Shown here piece by piece: positions 42,701-52,667 of a stretch of 64,000 nt of DNA. Source of the stretch: Rufibacter sp. LB8 (GTDB lineage Bacteria; Bacteroidota; Bacteroidia; Cytophagales; Hymenobacteraceae). Location of the stretch: assembly GCF_014876185.1 (NCBI RefSeq), contig NZ_JADALJ010000001.1, forward strand, positions 4,093,001 to 4,157,000. Direction: 5' to 3'. Within the stretch, counting starts at the first letter, position 1, and each line of letters begins with the position of its first letter. The position numbers were made by a program, and so were the translations under genes. The notes under the pieces are model-generated. The model was not told the origin of the DNA and ran no database searches. It saw only the letters and a program-made list of their open reading frames with translations.

Positions 42701-44051
42701 TCGTTCTGGCGAGGTGAAGATTATGGAGCCTACTACTGGTAAACTGTTAATTAGTAACCACGTGCCTTACGGATCATTCTTGGTTGTGAATGAAGGCCAG
42801 ACGGTAGGCAAAGGTGACGAGTTGTGTAACTGGGATCCTTACAACGCGGTTATCTTGTCTGAGTTTGATGGTAGCATTGCGTATGAAGCCATCATTGAAG
42901 GAATCACCTTCCGTGAGGAATCTGATGAGCAGACAGGTCACCGTGAAAAAGTGATTATTGAAACCAAAGACAAGACAAAGAACCCGTCTATCTTGGTGAA
43001 CGCGTCAAATGGTGAGCCTAAGAGCTACAACATTCCGGTAGGTGCTCACTTAACAGTGGAAGACAACCAGAAAATCTCTGCTGGCCAGATCATTGCCAAG
43101 ATTCCTCGTGCCATTGGTAAAACCCGTGATATCACCGGTGGTCTGCCACGTGTTACAGAGCTCTTTGAAGCCCGTAACCCGTCTAACCCGGCGGTAGTGA
43201 GTGAGATTGACGGTGTAGTGACTTATGGTGGCATCAAGCGCGGTAACCGTGAGATTTACATTGAGTCAAAAGATGGCGTGAAGAAGAAGTACATGGTACC
43301 TCTTTCCAAGCACATCCTAGTGCAGGACAATGACTTCGTGCGCGCTGGTGTTCCTTTGTCAGATGGTGCTATCACGCCTAATGATATCTTGAATATTCAG
43401 GGTCCAGGTGCCGTGCAGGAATACTTAGTGAACGAGATTCAGGAAGTATACCGCTTGCAGGGTGTGAAGATCAATGATAAGCACATTGAGGTGGTTGTTC
43501 GCCAGATGATGCAGAAAGTCATGGTGATTGACCCAGGTGACACCAGCTTCCTGGAAAACCAGACGGTTGACAAAGTGACGTTCATGGAAGAGAATGACAT
43601 GATCATTGACATGAAAGTAGTGGAAGATGCAGGTGACTCTTCGGCCATGAAACCAGGTATGATTGTAACAGCTCGTAAATTGCGTGATGAAAACTCCAGC
43701 TTGAAACGTCGTGACTTGAAGACAGTGTCAGTGCGTGATGCACAACCAGCCGTGTCAAGACAAACCTTGCAAGGTATCACCCAGGCGTCTTTGGGTACGC
43801 AAAGCTTTATCTCGGCAGCTTCTTTCCAGGAGACTACCAAGGTATTGAGCGAGGCAGCCATCAAAGGGAAAGCAGACGAATTACTGGGCTTGAAAGAGAA
43901 CGTAATTGTTGGTCACTTGATCCCGGCGGGTACTGGTTTGCGCGAGTACACCAAGATTATTGTTGGGTCAAAAGACGAGTACGAGGCGCTTACCGCCAGC
44001 AAACAGTCTGGCGTGAAAGCGAGCAAACAAGGCGAATTGCAGGAAAAATAA
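39732..44051 (+). CDS. rpoC: RNA polymerase beta' subunit
   Basis: The 1439-residue subunit carries the catalytic magnesium motif NADFDGDQM (residues 472-480, three Asp ligands). The N-terminal zinc ribbon is [21 protein letters not shown], and the second zinc site is [13 protein letters not shown]. The trigger-loop and bridge-helix region ([16 protein letters not shown]) is normal. Its stop is one base before the DUF3467 gene, so the two are translated together. Confidence 0.98.
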   Translation: MALARNKKLVQDFSKVTISLASPESILERSNGEVTKPETINYRTYKPEMGGLFCERIFGPVKDWECHCGKYKRIRYKGIICDRCGVEVTEKKVRRERMGHIELVVPVAHIWYFKSLPNKIGYLLGLPTKKLDQIIYYERYVVIQPGVLGEDGVNTLDFLTEDEYLDMIDKLPRENQMLDNHDPNKFLARMGAEALQMLLERINLDDLSYDLRYSAAHETSQQRKAEALKRLRVVEAFRDAATRIENKPEWMIIRMVPVIPPELRPLVPLDGGRFATSDLNDLYRRVIIRNNRLKRLIEIKAPEVILRNEKRMLQEAVDSLFDNSRKVNAVRAEGNRALKSLSDMLKGKQGRFRQNLLGKRVDYSGRSVIVVGPELKLHECGLPKNMAAELFKPFIIRKLIERGIVKTVKSAKKIVDRKDPVVWDILENVLKGHPVLLNRAPTLHRLGIQAFQPKLIEGKAIQLHPLVTTAFNADFDGDQMAVHVPLGPAAILEASMLMLASHNILNPANGAPIAVPSQDMVLGLYYVTKGKRSTENEKIQGEDMSFYSAEEVIIAINEGKLSKHAFIKVRVKVQDESGQLVTKLLETVAGRVLFNQFVPEEVGYVDELLSKKKLQQIISRVFKVTGMARTAQFLDDIKTLGFQSAYKGGLSMGLGDIVIPKEKDILVAEAKKDVDAVWANYSMGLITDNERYNQVIDIWTRINNQITETLMSRLEKDDQGFNSIFMMMHSGARGSREQIRQLGGMRGLMAKPQKSLQGSVGEIIENPILSNFKEGLDVIEYFISTHGARKGLADTALKTADAGYLTRRLVDVSQDVIVNEEDCGTLRGLEVSALKDNEDIVESLSERILGRVNVHDILDPHNGDLILESGKEITEEVARVIENTAIESVEIRSVLTCETKRGICAKCYGRNLSSGRMVQKGEAVGVIAAQSIGEPGTQLTLRTFHVGGTASNIAVDAAIRAKFNGVVEFEDVRTIDTLNAEGETVKVVMGRSGEVKIMEPTTGKLLISNHVPYGSFLVVNEGQTVGKGDELCNWDPYNAVILSEFDGSIAYEAIIEGITFREESDEQTGHREKVIIETKDKTKNPSILVNASNGEPKSYNIPVGAHLTVEDNQKISAGQIIAKIPRAIGKTRDITGGLPRVTELFEARNPSNPAVVSEIDGVVTYGGIKRGNREIYIESKDGVKKKYMVPLSKHILVQDNDFVRAGVPLSDGAITPNDILNIQGPGAVQEYLVNEIQEVYRLQGVKINDKHIEVVVRQMMQKVMVIDPGDTSFLENQTVDKVTFMEENDMIIDMKVVEDAGDSSAMKPGMIVTARKLRDENSSLKRRDLKTVSVRDAQPAVSRQTLQGITQASLGTQSFISAASFQETTKVLSEAAIKGKADELLGLKENVIVGHLIPAGTGLREYTKIIVGSKDEYEALTASKQSGVKASKQGELQEK

Positions 44052-44052
44052 G

Positions 44053-44367
44053 ATGGCAGCAGCAGAACAACCAGGACAAATCAACATTGAGTTGACCGAG
44101 GAGATTGCCGAGGGCGAGTATGCAAACTTGGCCATGATTGCGCACTCCCACAGTGAATTCGTGATTGACTTTATCCGGCTGATGCCTGGTATTCCCAAAG
44201 CCAAAGTAAAATCAAGAGTAGTTATTACTCCAGAGCACGCCAAGAGATTCTTGGTGGCTCTGGAGGAAAACATCTTAAAATATGAGCAGAGTTTTGGAGC
44301 CATCAAGCAGACGCCTGAGGCTCCAAGCTTTCCGCTCAATTTTGGCGGTACCATGGGCGAAGCCTAA
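44053..44367 (+). CDS. DUF3467 protein
   Basis: The 104-residue, mostly acidic protein matches DUF3467: QINIELTEEIAEGEYANLAMIAHSHSEFVIDFIRLMPG near the N-terminus, then AKVKSRVVITPEHAKRFLVALEENI. It has no signal peptide or membrane segment and should be cytosolic. The same gene follows rpoC in many Bacteroidota, which suggests a link with RNA polymerase or translation, but the function is unknown. It starts one base after the rpoC stop and is followed by a new promoter for rpsL. Confidence 0.88.
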   Translation: MAAAEQPGQINIELTEEIAEGEYANLAMIAHSHSEFVIDFIRLMPGIPKAKVKSRVVITPEHAKRFLVALEENILKYEQSFGAIKQTPEAPSFPLNFGGTMGEA

Positions 44368-44394
44368 GCCATTAATAATTAATGAATTAAAACT

Positions 44395-44425
44395 TTGAAT
44401 TTGCAAAGTGAATTTTATACCTTTG
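44395..44425 (+). promoter_or_regulatory. Promoter of the rpsL operon
   Basis: TTG at 44395-44397 is followed after exactly 20 bases by TACCTTTG at 44418-44425, 44 bases before the rpsL ATG. It is an exact consensus match. Confidence 0.82.
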
Positions 44426-44469
44426 CAAACCATTTTTTGAAGAGAGAAATCAGTTTAAAAAGTTAGTAA

Positions 44470-44886
44470 ATGCCTACTATACAACAATTAGTAAGAAAGG
44501 GAAGAGAAGCGCTAACATCAAAGTCAAAGTCTCCAGCTCTTGATTCATGCCCACAAAGACGTGGCGTGTGCACACGCGTTTACACAACCACACCTAAGAA
44601 GCCAAACTCTGCTATGCGGAAAGTGGCGCGTGTGCGTTTGACAAACGGCAAAGAAGTCAATGCCTACATTCCAGGTGAAGGCCACAACCTCCAGGAACAC
44701 TCTATTGTGTTGATCAGAGGTGGTCGTGTGAAAGACTTACCAGGTGTAAGATATCACATCATCCGTGGTGCTTTGGATACAGCCGGCGTAAGTGGTCGTC
44801 TTCAGTCACGTTCTAAATACGGTGCTAAGCGTCCTAAGCCAGGTCAACCAGCAGCTGCTGCAGGTAAAGGCGGTAAGAAAAAATAA
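44470..44886 (+). CDS. rpsL: 30S ribosomal protein S12
   Basis: The 138-residue decoding-centre protein has the conserved [16 protein letters not shown] and [13 protein letters not shown] segments. The Lys residues where streptomycin-resistance mutations occur (Lys43 and the Lys of GRVKD) are wild type. An extra C-terminal tail rich in Ala, Gly and Lys follows residue 124. It has its own promoter and heads the str group rpsL-rpsG-fusA-rpsJ. Confidence 0.98.
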   Translation: MPTIQQLVRKGREALTSKSKSPALDSCPQRRGVCTRVYTTTPKKPNSAMRKVARVRLTNGKEVNAYIPGEGHNLQEHSIVLIRGGRVKDLPGVRYHIIRGALDTAGVSGRLQSRSKYGAKRPKPGQPAAAAGKGGKKK

Positions 44887-44899
44887 TTGAGTTAAGACA

Positions 44900-45367
44900 A
44901 TGAGAAAAGCGAAACCAAAGAAGAGAATCCTTCTTCCTGATCCAAAATACAAAGAAACGCTTGTTACCCGTTTTGTGAACTACCTAATGGTAGATGGCAA
45001 GAAGAGCGTAGCGTACCGGATTTTCTATGATGCTTGTGATTTAGTTGAGAAAAGAACTAAAGAGAGCGGCTTAGAGACCTGGAAAAAAGCGTTGAACAAC
45101 ATCATGCCTGGTGTAGAGGTGAAAAGCCGCCGTGTAGGTGGGGCTACCTTCCAGGTACCTACTGAAGTTCGTCCAGACAGAAAGATTTCTCTCGGTATCA
45201 AATGGATGATTTCTTATGCTCGTAAGAGAGGTGAGAAAACAATGATGGATAAATTGGCCGGCGAGATCATCGCTGCCGCCAAGGGAGAAGGTGCTGCTGT
45301 GAAAAAGAAAGATGACACGCACAGAATGGCAGAAGCTAACAAAGCATTCTCGCATTTCAGATTCTAA
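44900..45367 (+). CDS. rpsG: 30S ribosomal protein S7
   Basis: The 155-residue protein starts the assembly of the 30S head by binding 16S rRNA. The segments [23 protein letters not shown] and [16 protein letters not shown] are typical. It starts 13 bases after rpsL and ends two bases before fusA, the usual order. Confidence 0.98.
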   Translation: MRKAKPKKRILLPDPKYKETLVTRFVNYLMVDGKKSVAYRIFYDACDLVEKRTKESGLETWKKALNNIMPGVEVKSRRVGGATFQVPTEVRPDRKISLGIKWMISYARKRGEKTMMDKLAGEIIAAAKGEGAAVKKKDDTHRMAEANKAFSHFRF

Positions 45368-45369
45368 GA

Positions 45370-47469
45370 ATGGCAAGAGACTTAAAATATACCAGAAACA
45401 TAGGTATTGCCGCGCACATTGATGCCGGTAAGACTACTACTACTGAACGGATTCTCTATTATACCGGAAAGTCTCACAAACTGGGAGAGGTGCATGATGG
45501 CGCCGCAACCACTGACTGGATGGAGCAGGAGCAGGAAAGAGGTATTACTATTACCTCTGCCGCTGTAACTGTAGATTGGAAGTACAGAGACCAAGATTAC
45601 CACATCAACATCATTGATACCCCAGGTCACGTGGATTTCACCGTTGAGGTGAACCGTTCCCTGCGCGTATTAGATGGTTTGGTATTCCTTTTTAGTGCAG
45701 TTGATGGCGTAGAGCCGCAGTCTGAAACTAACTGGAGATTGGCAGATAATTACAAAGTAGCCCGTATTGGTTTCGTTAATAAAATGGACCGTTCTGGCGC
45801 TGACTTCTTAGGCGTTTGTAAGCAGGTAAGAGAAATGCTGGGCAGTAATGCCGTAGCGCTTCAATTACCAATTGGTGCTGAGGACAACTTTGAAGGTGTA
45901 GTTGACTTGGTAAACTTTAGAGGTATCAAATGGAATGAGCACGATAAAGGCATGACCTTTACCGAAGTTCCAATTCCAGATGATATGTTGGAGGAAGCCA
46001 CAGAATACAGAGAGAAATTGCTGGAAGCTGTTGCTGACTATGACGAGTCTCTAATGGAGAAATACTTCGATGATCCGGAAACGATCACCGAAGAAGAAAT
46101 CATGACTGCTTTACGCAAGGCAACCATTGATTTGGCTATCGTTCCTATGCTGTGCGGTTCTTCCTTCAAAAACAAGGGAGTACAGACTATGTTGGATTAC
46201 GTGATGGCCCTTTGCCCATCTCCTATGGACAAAGACAACATTACAGGAACAAACCCAGACACTGGCGAGGAGATTTCCCGTAAGCCAAGTGAGTCTGAGC
46301 CGTTCGCTGGTTTGGCTTTCAAAATTGCCACTGACCCTTATGTAGGTCGTCTGTGCTTTGTGCGCGCTTATTCTGGCGTGTTGGAGTCTGGCTCTTATGT
46401 ATACAATACCCGTTCCAACAACAAGGAGCGTATCTCCCGCATTTTCCAGATGCACGCCAACAAGCAGAACCAAATTGAAAGATTATCTGCGGGTGACATT
46501 GGAGCGGTAGTTGGTTTCAAAGACATTAAAACAGGAGATACCCTGTGTGACCAAAACGCGAAAATCGTTCTGGAATCTATGGATTTCCCTGAGCCAGTAA
46601 TTGGTTATGCCATTGAGCCCAAAACACAAGCGGACTCTGATAAAATGGGTATGGCCATCGCCAAACTTATTGAAGAGGATCCAACCTTGCAGGTGAACAC
46701 AGATGAAGAAACCGGACAAACCATCTTAAGAGGTATGGGCGAGCTTCACCTGGAGATCATCATTGACCGCATGAAACGCGAGTTCAAGGTGGAACTGAAC
46801 CAAGGTGCACCACAGGTAGCGTACAAAGAAACCATCACCAAGTCTTTCGAGCACCGCGAGGTGTACAAAAAGCAGTCTGGTGGTCGTGGTAAGTTCGCAG
46901 ACATTGTGTTCACCATGGGCCCACGTGAAGACGGCAAACAAGGCCTTGAGTTCGAGAACGGCATTGTAGGTGGTGTGATCCCAAGAGAATTCATTCCGCC
47001 GGTGCAGAAAGGATTTGAGGAAGCCATGAAAAATGGAATTCTGGCTGGTTTCCCGGTAGACTCCATGAAAGTGCGCTTGTTCCACGGTTCTTTCCACGAC
47101 GTTGACTCTGATGCCTTGTCTTTTGAATTAGCTGCCCGTGCAGGTTTCAAAGAAGCTGGCAAGCAGTGTGGTCCTAAACTTCTAGAGCCTATCATGGCAG
47201 TAGACGTGGTAACGCCAGACGAGTACACTGGTCCAGTAACCGGTGACTTGAACAGAAGAAGAGGTATCATGAAAGGTATGGATACCAAAGGAACCTCTAC
47301 TGTAGTGAAAGCAGATGTGCCTTTGTCAGAGTTGTTTGGTTACGTGACAGACTTGCGTACCATTACTTCTGGTAGAGCAACCGCTTCGCTCACTTTCTCT
47401 CATTATGAGCAAGTGCCGCAGAACATGGCAGATGGAATTATCGCAAAAATTAAAGGGACTTCGAAATAG
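45370..47469 (+). CDS. fusA: Elongation factor G
   Basis: The 699-residue GTPase drives translocation and, with RRF, ribosome recycling. The G1 motif AHIDAGKT is at residues 15-22, the effector segment [10 protein letters not shown]3 DTPGH and G4 NKMD follow, and domains II-V are complete to the C-terminus. It is the only fusA copy in this window. It lies between rpsG and rpsJ. Confidence 0.98.
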   Translation: MARDLKYTRNIGIAAHIDAGKTTTTERILYYTGKSHKLGEVHDGAATTDWMEQEQERGITITSAAVTVDWKYRDQDYHINIIDTPGHVDFTVEVNRSLRVLDGLVFLFSAVDGVEPQSETNWRLADNYKVARIGFVNKMDRSGADFLGVCKQVREMLGSNAVALQLPIGAEDNFEGVVDLVNFRGIKWNEHDKGMTFTEVPIPDDMLEEATEYREKLLEAVADYDESLMEKYFDDPETITEEEIMTALRKATIDLAIVPMLCGSSFKNKGVQTMLDYVMALCPSPMDKDNITGTNPDTGEEISRKPSESEPFAGLAFKIATDPYVGRLCFVRAYSGVLESGSYVYNTRSNNKERISRIFQMHANKQNQIERLSAGDIGAVVGFKDIKTGDTLCDQNAKIVLESMDFPEPVIGYAIEPKTQADSDKMGMAIAKLIEEDPTLQVNTDEETGQTILRGMGELHLEIIIDRMKREFKVELNQGAPQVAYKETITKSFEHREVYKKQSGGRGKFADIVFTMGPREDGKQGLEFENGIVGGVIPREFIPPVQKGFEEAMKNGILAGFPVDSMKVRLFHGSFHDVDSDALSFELAARAGFKEAGKQCGPKLLEPIMAVDVVTPDEYTGPVTGDLNRRRGIMKGMDTKGTSTVVKADVPLSELFGYVTDLRTITSGRATASLTFSHYEQVPQNMADGIIAKIKGTSK

Positions 47470-47479
47470 TTGAAATAGA

Positions 47480-47785
47480 ATGAATCAAAAGATCAGAATC
47501 AAACTGAAATCTTACGATCACAATCTGGTAGATAAATCATCAGAGAAAATCGTGAAAGCGGTAAAAGCAACTGGTGCGATCGTGAGTGGTCCCATTCCTT
47601 TGCCAACTGAAAAAGACATCTTTACCGTTTTGCGTTCACCGCACGTGAACAAAAAAGCGAGAGAGCAGTTCCAACTTTGCACCTACAAGAGATTGGTAGA
47701 TATCTACTCTACTTCCTCTAAAACAGTGGATGCGTTAATGAAGCTTGAGTTACCAAGCGGCGTTGACGTTGAAATCAAAGTTTGA
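47480..47785 (+). CDS. rpsJ: 30S ribosomal protein S10
   Basis: The 101-residue protein is part of the 30S head and, in other bacteria, also joins transcription antitermination with NusB. The start [18 protein letters not shown] and the segment [25 protein letters not shown] are standard. Here it ends a transcription unit: a strong terminator follows at 47804-47836 and rplC has its own promoter. Confidence 0.98.
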   Translation: MNQKIRIKLKSYDHNLVDKSSEKIVKAVKATGAIVSGPIPLPTEKDIFTVLRSPHVNKKAREQFQLCTYKRLVDIYSTSSKTVDALMKLELPSGVDVEIKV

Positions 47786-47803
47786 TACACAAATAACTTC
47801 CTT

Positions 47804-47836
47804 AAAAGGGAGAGGGCAACCTCTCCCTTTTTTGTT
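47804..47836 (+). terminator. Terminator of rpsL-rpsG-fusA-rpsJ
   Basis: AAAGGGAGAGG (47805-47815) pairs perfectly with CCTCTCCCTTT (47820-47830) around a GCAA tetraloop, followed by TTT and more T's. A textbook intrinsic terminator. Confidence 0.93.
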
Positions 47837-47871
47837 TTTGGGCCCATTTCCAAAACAGAGGCCAAAAACGG
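47834..47871. repeat. 40-bp palindrome family, copy 15
   Basis: GTTTTTGGGCCCATTTCC and GAGGCCAAAAACGG are diverged arms, starting in the T-run of the rpsJ terminator. Confidence 0.65.
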
Positions 47872-47890
47872 AAAGGAAGAAAGGGAATTT

Positions 47891-47930
47891 CTGTTTTCGG
47901 GCTCCAAAACTGAAATAGAGCAAAAACTGG
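47891..47930. repeat. 40-bp palindrome family, copy 16 (degenerate)
   Basis: CTGTTTTCGGGCTCC is family-like, while the right half (GAGCAAAAACTGG) has lost several bases. It follows copy 15 by 19 bases. Confidence 0.5.
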
Positions 47931-48059
47931 GAAATAGTTTAGGGGAAAGAAAAAGGCACTTAAACCGGTTAAGTGCCACAATGCGAGAGGAAAGAAGAAC
48001 TATTCACCTGGAATAACTTGATTTGCCTTAGTATCTGAAAACAAATAGTTTAGGATAGC

Positions 48060-48090
48060 TTGTAAAATAAAAATTAAATATAGAACTTTG
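48060..48090 (+). promoter_or_regulatory. Promoter of the rplC-rplQ group
   Basis: TTG at 48060-48062 is followed after exactly 20 bases by GAACTTTG at 48083-48090, one base off the TAnnTTTG consensus. It lies 60 bases before the rplC start codon. Confidence 0.6.
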
Positions 48091-48150
48091 CACTCCCGAA
48101 AATAAAGCCTACGGGGGAATATTATTAATTGTTTAAAATAAAAAAGTAGA

Positions 48151-48771
48151 ATGCCTGGAATTATCGGTAAGAAAATCGGAATGACAAGCCTCTTCACTCC
48201 TGAAGGGAAGAGCGTGGCCTGTACTTTGATTCAAGCAGGACCATGCGTAGTAACTCAGGTTAAAACGCAGGAAACAGATGGCTACACGGCCATCCAGCTT
48301 GGGTACGGAGAGAAGAAGGTTAAAAGAACCACCAAAGCATTGGCTGGTCACTTTGCCAAAGCCAACACCACTGCTAAGAAGAAATTAGTAGAATTCAGAA
48401 TGGATGACACCGCTTCTTACTCTTTAGGAGACGAAGTGAACGTGACTTCCTTTGAAGAAGGCGAATTTGTGGATGTGGTAGGTACCTCAAAAGGTAAAGG
48501 TTTCCAAGGCGTTGTAAAGCGCTACAACTTTGCCGGTGTTGGTGGCCAAACCCACGGTCAGCACAACAGGGCAAGACACCCTGGTTCTATTGGAGCTTGC
48601 TCTTGGCCTTCAAGAGTATTCAAAGGAATGCGCATGGCTGGTAGAATGGGTGGTGACCGCGTGAAGGTGCAAAACCTGCGTGTGTTACGTGTAATGCCAG
48701 AGCAGAACCTGCTTGTAGTGAGTGGATCTATCCCAGGCGCTAATAATTCATTTATTGTAGTTGAGAAATAA
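48151..48771 (+). CDS. rplC: 50S ribosomal protein L3
   Basis: The 206-residue protein is among the first to bind 23S rRNA and reaches toward the peptidyl-transferase centre. [13 protein letters not shown] at the start and [19 protein letters not shown] in the central extension are diagnostic; the GGQ-like stretch carries the Gln methylated in E. coli. It opens the S10-type run rplC-rplD-rplW-rplB and has its own promoter. Confidence 0.98.
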   Translation: MPGIIGKKIGMTSLFTPEGKSVACTLIQAGPCVVTQVKTQETDGYTAIQLGYGEKKVKRTTKALAGHFAKANTTAKKKLVEFRMDDTASYSLGDEVNVTSFEEGEFVDVVGTSKGKGFQGVVKRYNFAGVGGQTHGQHNRARHPGSIGACSWPSRVFKGMRMAGRMGGDRVKVQNLRVLRVMPEQNLLVVSGSIPGANNSFIVVEK

Positions 48772-48772
48772 G

Positions 48773-49405
48773 ATGGAGCTATCAGTTATCAATAGTAAAG
48801 GGGAAGATACCGGAAGGAAAGTAACCCTTCCAGAATCTGTGTTTGGTGTTGAGCCAAATGAGCATGCAATGTACCTTGATGTTAAGCAATACTTAGCAAA
48901 CCAACGTCAGGGAACACACAAATCAAAAGAGCGCAATGAAGTTGCCGGGTCTACCAAAAAGATCAAGAAGCAAAAAGGTACTGGCGGCGCCAGAGCTGGT
49001 TCATTGAAATCTCCTGTATTTGTAGGTGGTGGTCGTATTTTTGGACCAAGACCAAGAAACTATAGCTTCAAATTAAACAAAAAGTTGAAATCACTGGCCA
49101 GACTTTCGGCCCTTTCAACTCTGGCTAAAGATGAGCGCCTGGTATTGGTAGATAACATTATCATTGACTCACCAAAGACCAAAACTTTCGTTGGAATTCT
49201 TCAAAGCCTGAATGTAGGCACAAGAAAGACTCTTATTGTTACCAAAGAGGCCAATGAAAATGTAGTGCTTTCAAGCAGAAACATTGCTAAAGTGAAGGTT
49301 TCAACGCCAGGTGCGTTAACTACCTATGACTTGCTTAACGCAGACAAAGTAGTTTGTTTAGAGGAATCTCTTTCTGTTTTTGAAGAAATTTACGCGAAGA
49401 AATAA
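48773..49405 (+). CDS. rplD: 50S ribosomal protein L4
   Basis: The start is the ATG at 48773, one base after the rplC stop; a longer frame from 48761 overlaps rplC and is unlikely. The 210-residue protein lines the peptide exit tunnel. The loop that reaches into the tunnel is visible as [19 protein letters not shown]. It overlaps the rplW start by one base (TAATG). In other bacteria L4 regulates the S10 operon; no L4 target is evident here. Confidence 0.97.
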   Translation: MELSVINSKGEDTGRKVTLPESVFGVEPNEHAMYLDVKQYLANQRQGTHKSKERNEVAGSTKKIKKQKGTGGARAGSLKSPVFVGGGRIFGPRPRNYSFKLNKKLKSLARLSALSTLAKDERLVLVDNIIIDSPKTKTFVGILQSLNVGTRKTLIVTKEANENVVLSSRNIAKVKVSTPGALTTYDLLNADKVVCLEESLSVFEEIYAKK

Positions 49406-49692
49406 TGAGTATCCTGAAAAGACCATTATTGACTGAGAAGCTGACTGCTTTAAACGAAGTAGGTAAATATGCCTTTGAGGTTGATAGAAAAGCCAATAAG
49501 ATTGAGATCAAAAAAGCGATCCAATCCCGCTACAACGTGACGGTAGAGAAAATTTCTACCATGAGAACACAAGGCAAATTAAAGTCCCGCAACACTAAGT
49601 CTGGTGTTGTGACCGGGCGTACGACATCCTCTAAGAAGGCGATTGTCACTTTGAAAGAAGGGGAAGTAATCGATTTCTACAGCGGAATATAA
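49405..49692 (+). CDS. rplW: 50S ribosomal protein L23
   Basis: The 95-residue protein sits at the tunnel exit and is the docking site for trigger factor and SRP. The start LKRPLLTEKLTALNEVGKYAFEVDRKANKIEIKKAI is typical. It overlaps rplD by one base and is followed by rplB after 12 bases. Confidence 0.97.
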   Translation: MSILKRPLLTEKLTALNEVGKYAFEVDRKANKIEIKKAIQSRYNVTVEKISTMRTQGKLKSRNTKSGVVTGRTTSSKKAIVTLKEGEVIDFYSGI

Positions 49693-49704
49693 GTAACTAA
49701 GAGA

Positions 49705-50529
49705 ATGGCATTAAGAAAACTAAGACCGACAACACCAGGTCAAAGATTCAGAATGGCGCCGGCCTTCACTGAGATCACGAAGAGCGAGCCTGAAAAATCT
49801 TTGTTGGCATCCAAGAAAAAATCTGGTGGACGCAACAATTCAGGAAGAATGACCATGCGCTACACAGGCGGTGGGCATAAGAAAAGATACCGGATTATCG
49901 ATTTCAAAAGAACGAAATTCGGAGTTCCTGCAACTGTGAAAGCGATTGAGTATGATCCAAACAGAACAGCGCGTATAGCTTTGCTGTACTATGCAGATGG
50001 AGAAAAAACTTATATCATAGCACCTACTGGTTTGGCAGTAGATGCGGTAGTAGTATCTGGTCCTGGAGTTGCACCAGAGGTAGGCAACGCGTTGCCACTT
50101 TCTGATATTCCGCTTGGTACTATAGTTCACAACATTGAGTTAGCTCCAGGCCAAGGTGCCGTATTAGCCAGAAGTGCTGGTTCTTATGCGCAACTTGTAG
50201 CCCGTGAAGGACGCTATGCCACCCTTAAATTGCCTTCCGGTGAAATGAGAATGGTTCTTGTGAATTGCATGGCTACCATTGGTACTGTTTCTAACGCAGA
50301 CCACATGAACGTGAAACTCGGCAAAGCCGGACGTAGCAGATGGTTGGGAATCAGACCAAGAGTAAGAGGTGTTGCCATGAACCCTGTGGATCACCCAATG
50401 GGTGGTGGTGAAGGTAAATCTTCTGGTGGTCACCCAAGATCACGTAATGGTTTGTATGCCAAAGGGCAGAAAACCAGAAACAAGAATAAATTTTCTGAGA
50501 ACCTGATTGTTAATAGAAGGAAGAAATAA
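49705..50529 (+). CDS. rplB: 50S ribosomal protein L2
   Basis: The 274-residue protein supports the peptidyl-transferase centre. The segment [16 protein letters not shown] and [19 protein letters not shown] are conserved; the His in this last block is near the active site in known ribosomes. Length is normal. It lies between rplW and rpsS. Confidence 0.98.
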   Translation: MALRKLRPTTPGQRFRMAPAFTEITKSEPEKSLLASKKKSGGRNNSGRMTMRYTGGGHKKRYRIIDFKRTKFGVPATVKAIEYDPNRTARIALLYYADGEKTYIIAPTGLAVDAVVVSGPGVAPEVGNALPLSDIPLGTIVHNIELAPGQGAVLARSAGSYAQLVAREGRYATLKLPSGEMRMVLVNCMATIGTVSNADHMNVKLGKAGRSRWLGIRPRVRGVAMNPVDHPMGGGEGKSSGGHPRSRNGLYAKGQKTRNKNKFSENLIVNRRKK

Positions 50530-50532
50530 GTA

Positions 50533-50811
50533 ATGGCAAGATCATTAAAAAAAGGGCCTTATATTGACTACAGGCTCGATAGAAAGGTGCAGACAATGGA
50601 TGAGTCTGGAAAGAAGTCAGTGATCAAAACTTGGTCACGTCGTTCTATGATCTCTCCAGATTTTGTAGGCCACACGTTTGCAGTACACAATGGCAATAAG
50701 TTTATTCCTGTGTATGTAACAGAAAACATGGTAGGGCACAAATTAGGTGAATTTGCTCCTACCAGAAACTTCAGAGGCCATATTGCTAAGAAAGATAAAG
50801 GTAAAAGATAA
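50533..50811 (+). CDS. rpsS: 30S ribosomal protein S19
   Basis: The 92-residue head protein has [15 protein letters not shown] at the start and the conserved [30 protein letters not shown]. It starts three bases after rplB, and its stop overlaps the rplV start by one base. Confidence 0.97.
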   Translation: MARSLKKGPYIDYRLDRKVQTMDESGKKSVIKTWSRRSMISPDFVGHTFAVHNGNKFIPVYVTENMVGHKLGEFAPTRNFRGHIAKKDKGKR

Positions 50812-51197
50812 TGGAAGCGGTAGCTAAATTGAATAATGTACCAAGCTCACCGCGTAAGATGAGATTGGTGGCGAACTTGATCCGCGGTAAGAAAGTTACC
50901 CAGGCTTTAGGTTTATTGAAGTTTACACCAAATGCCGGCGCTCCTAAACTGGAGAAACTTCTTTTGTCTGCTTTATCTAACTGGCAAGCAGCCAATGAGG
51001 ATGCCCGCATTGAAGATGCTAATCTATATATCAAAGAGATTAGAGTAGATGAAGGGAAAATGCTGAAGCGTTTACGCCCTGCTCCCCAAGGCCGTGGCCA
51101 CAGAATTAGAAAAAGATCAAACCACGTTACGTTGGTGATTGACTCTAAAGTGGAAGCGGAAACAGTTGAAACATCTACCTCTAACGAAGCCAAATAG
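50811..51197 (+). CDS. rplV: 50S ribosomal protein L22
   Basis: The 128-residue protein has a beta-hairpin that lines the exit tunnel, seen here as [24 protein letters not shown]. No insertion or deletion typical of macrolide resistance is seen in that loop. A Glu/Thr/Ser-rich tail follows. It overlaps rpsS by one base and precedes rpsC. Confidence 0.97.
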   Translation: MEAVAKLNNVPSSPRKMRLVANLIRGKKVTQALGLLKFTPNAGAPKLEKLLLSALSNWQAANEDARIEDANLYIKEIRVDEGKMLKRLRPAPQGRGHRIRKRSNHVTLVIDSKVEAETVETSTSNEAK

Positions 51198-51202
51198 TTA
51201 AA

Positions 51203-52009
51203 ATGGGACAAAAAGTTAATCCAGTAGGCCTGAGACTAGGTATTGTTAAAGGCTGGGACTCTAATTGGTTCGGAGGAAAGGATTTCGCTGATAAGCTTAT
51301 TGAGGATGAGAAAATCCGTAAATACATCCTGGCCCGTATCCCAAAAGGAGGCATTTCAAAGATCATCATTGAAAGAACCCTTAAAAGAATCACCATTACC
51401 ATTAACACTGCCCGTCCAGGCGTAGTGATTGGTAAAGGCGGTGCAGAGGTTGATAAAATCAAAGAAGAGCTGAAGAAAATCACCAACAAAGATGTTCAAA
51501 TCAACATCTTTGAAATTAAGCGTCCTGAATTAGATGCTAAATTGGTAGGTGAATCAGTAGCACAACAACTACAGGCTCGCATCTCTTTCAGAAGAGCAAT
51601 GAAGCAGGCAATTGCCTCTGCTATTCGAGTAGGCGCTGAAGGTATCAAAATTCAGGTGTCTGGTCGTTTAGGCGGAGCTGAAATGGCCCGTACTGAGCAC
51701 TACAAAGAAGGTCGCACCCCATTGCATACATTGAGAGCTGACATTGACTATGCTTTATCTGAAGCACAGACTGTATATGGCAAGCTTGGCATCAAGGTGT
51801 GGATCTTCAAAGGTGAAGTATTCGGCAAGCGTGACTTATCTCCTAATGCTGGTCAACAGAGCGGCCCAGGTCAGTCTGCCGGTCCTCGCAGCGAAAGAAG
51901 CGATAGAGGTGGCAATGACCGCGGAGATCGCAGAGACAACAACCGCAATAAGCGCCCAGGTGATGCAAACCAGAAGCGTGGTGGTGGCGGTGGCCCAAAG
52001 CGCAAGTAG
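51203..52009 (+). CDS. rpsC: 30S ribosomal protein S3, with long C-terminal tail
   Basis: The 268-residue protein is part of the mRNA entry channel. It has the KH domain ([18 protein letters not shown]) and the conserved FGKRDL-like block (GEVFGKRDL). After about residue 213 comes a tail of some 55 residues rich in Gly, Arg, Asn and Asp (e.g. [16 protein letters not shown]), absent from E. coli S3 (233 residues). Such tails are common in Bacteroidota and should be disordered and RNA-binding. Confidence 0.97.
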   Translation: MGQKVNPVGLRLGIVKGWDSNWFGGKDFADKLIEDEKIRKYILARIPKGGISKIIIERTLKRITITINTARPGVVIGKGGAEVDKIKEELKKITNKDVQINIFEIKRPELDAKLVGESVAQQLQARISFRRAMKQAIASAIRVGAEGIKIQVSGRLGGAEMARTEHYKEGRTPLHTLRADIDYALSEAQTVYGKLGIKVWIFKGEVFGKRDLSPNAGQQSGPGQSAGPRSERSDRGGNDRGDRRDNNRNKRPGDANQKRGGGGGPKRK

Positions 52010-52036
52010 TTGTTCAACATTTAGGTAATTTAAGAC

Positions 52037-52459
52037 ATGTTACAGCCAAAACGGACGAAATATAGAAAGATGCAGAAAGGCCGTGTCCACGGTCTAGCGC
52101 ATAGAGGAAGCACAATTTCCTTTGGTTCTTTCGCCATTAAATCATTAGAAGCCTCTTGGATCACCAGCCGTCAGATTGAAGCGGCTCGTATTGCAATGAC
52201 ACGTGCCATGAAACGGGAAGGCCAAGTATGGATTCGTATTTTCCCTGACAAACCTATTACTAAAAAGCCTGCAGAGGTTCGTATGGGTAAGGGTAAAGGA
52301 TCTCCAGAGTATTGGGTAGCTGTGGTAAAACCAGGTACCATTATGTTTGAGTCTGATGGAGTGACGCTAGAAGTAGCACAAGAGTCTTTGAGACTGGCTG
52401 CACAAAAGCTTCCGGTAAGAACAAAGTTTGTGGTACGTAGAGATTACGTTGAGAAATAG
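52037..52459 (+). CDS. rplP: 50S ribosomal protein L16
   Basis: The 140-residue protein lies near the A-site t[19 protein letters not shown] at the start and [17 protein letters not shown] in the middle are diagnostic. It is two bases before rpmC. Confidence 0.98.
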   Translation: MLQPKRTKYRKMQKGRVHGLAHRGSTISFGSFAIKSLEASWITSRQIEAARIAMTRAMKREGQVWIRIFPDKPITKKPAEVRMGKGKGSPEYWVAVVKPGTIMFESDGVTLEVAQESLRLAAQKLPVRTKFVVRRDYVEK

Positions 52460-52461
52460 TC

Positions 52462-52656
52462 ATGAAGCAATCAGAAATTAAAGCTCTTTCACTGGCAGAA
52501 GTGAAAGAGCAATTAACCGCAGAGAGAAGCAACTTGTTGAACTTGAAGTTTGCCCATGCTATCTCTCCCCTTGAAAATCCTTCAAGAATTAAGCATACAA
52601 GAAAAACCATCGCCAGACTAGAGACGCAACTGCGTTCTTTAGAGCTCAATGGCTAA
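52462..52656 (+). CDS. rpmC: 50S ribosomal protein L29
   Basis: The 64-residue helical protein lies at the tunnel exit beside L23. The pattern LSLAEVKEQLTAERSNLLNLKFAHA followed by NPSRIKHTRKTIARLETQL is typical. It starts two bases after rplP and ends 11 bases before rpsQ. Confidence 0.95.
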   Translation: MKQSEIKALSLAEVKEQLTAERSNLLNLKFAHAISPLENPSRIKHTRKTIARLETQLRSLELNG

Positions 52657-52667
52657 CATATTAAACC

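Larger units (their letters stand above)
47786..48150. other. Gap between rpsJ and rplC
   Basis: This 365-base gap inside the ribosomal superlocus holds the rpsJ terminator (47804-47836), two degenerate copies of the 40-bp palindrome (47834-47871 and 47891-47930) and the rplC promoter (48060-48090). Open frames on the minus strand are not coding. Confidence 0.75.

Noticed and set aside
47704-47979. 91-residue frame on the minus strand between rpsJ and rplC
   Set aside because: It covers the terminator and two palindrome copies and overlaps rpsJ; no start signal is seen.
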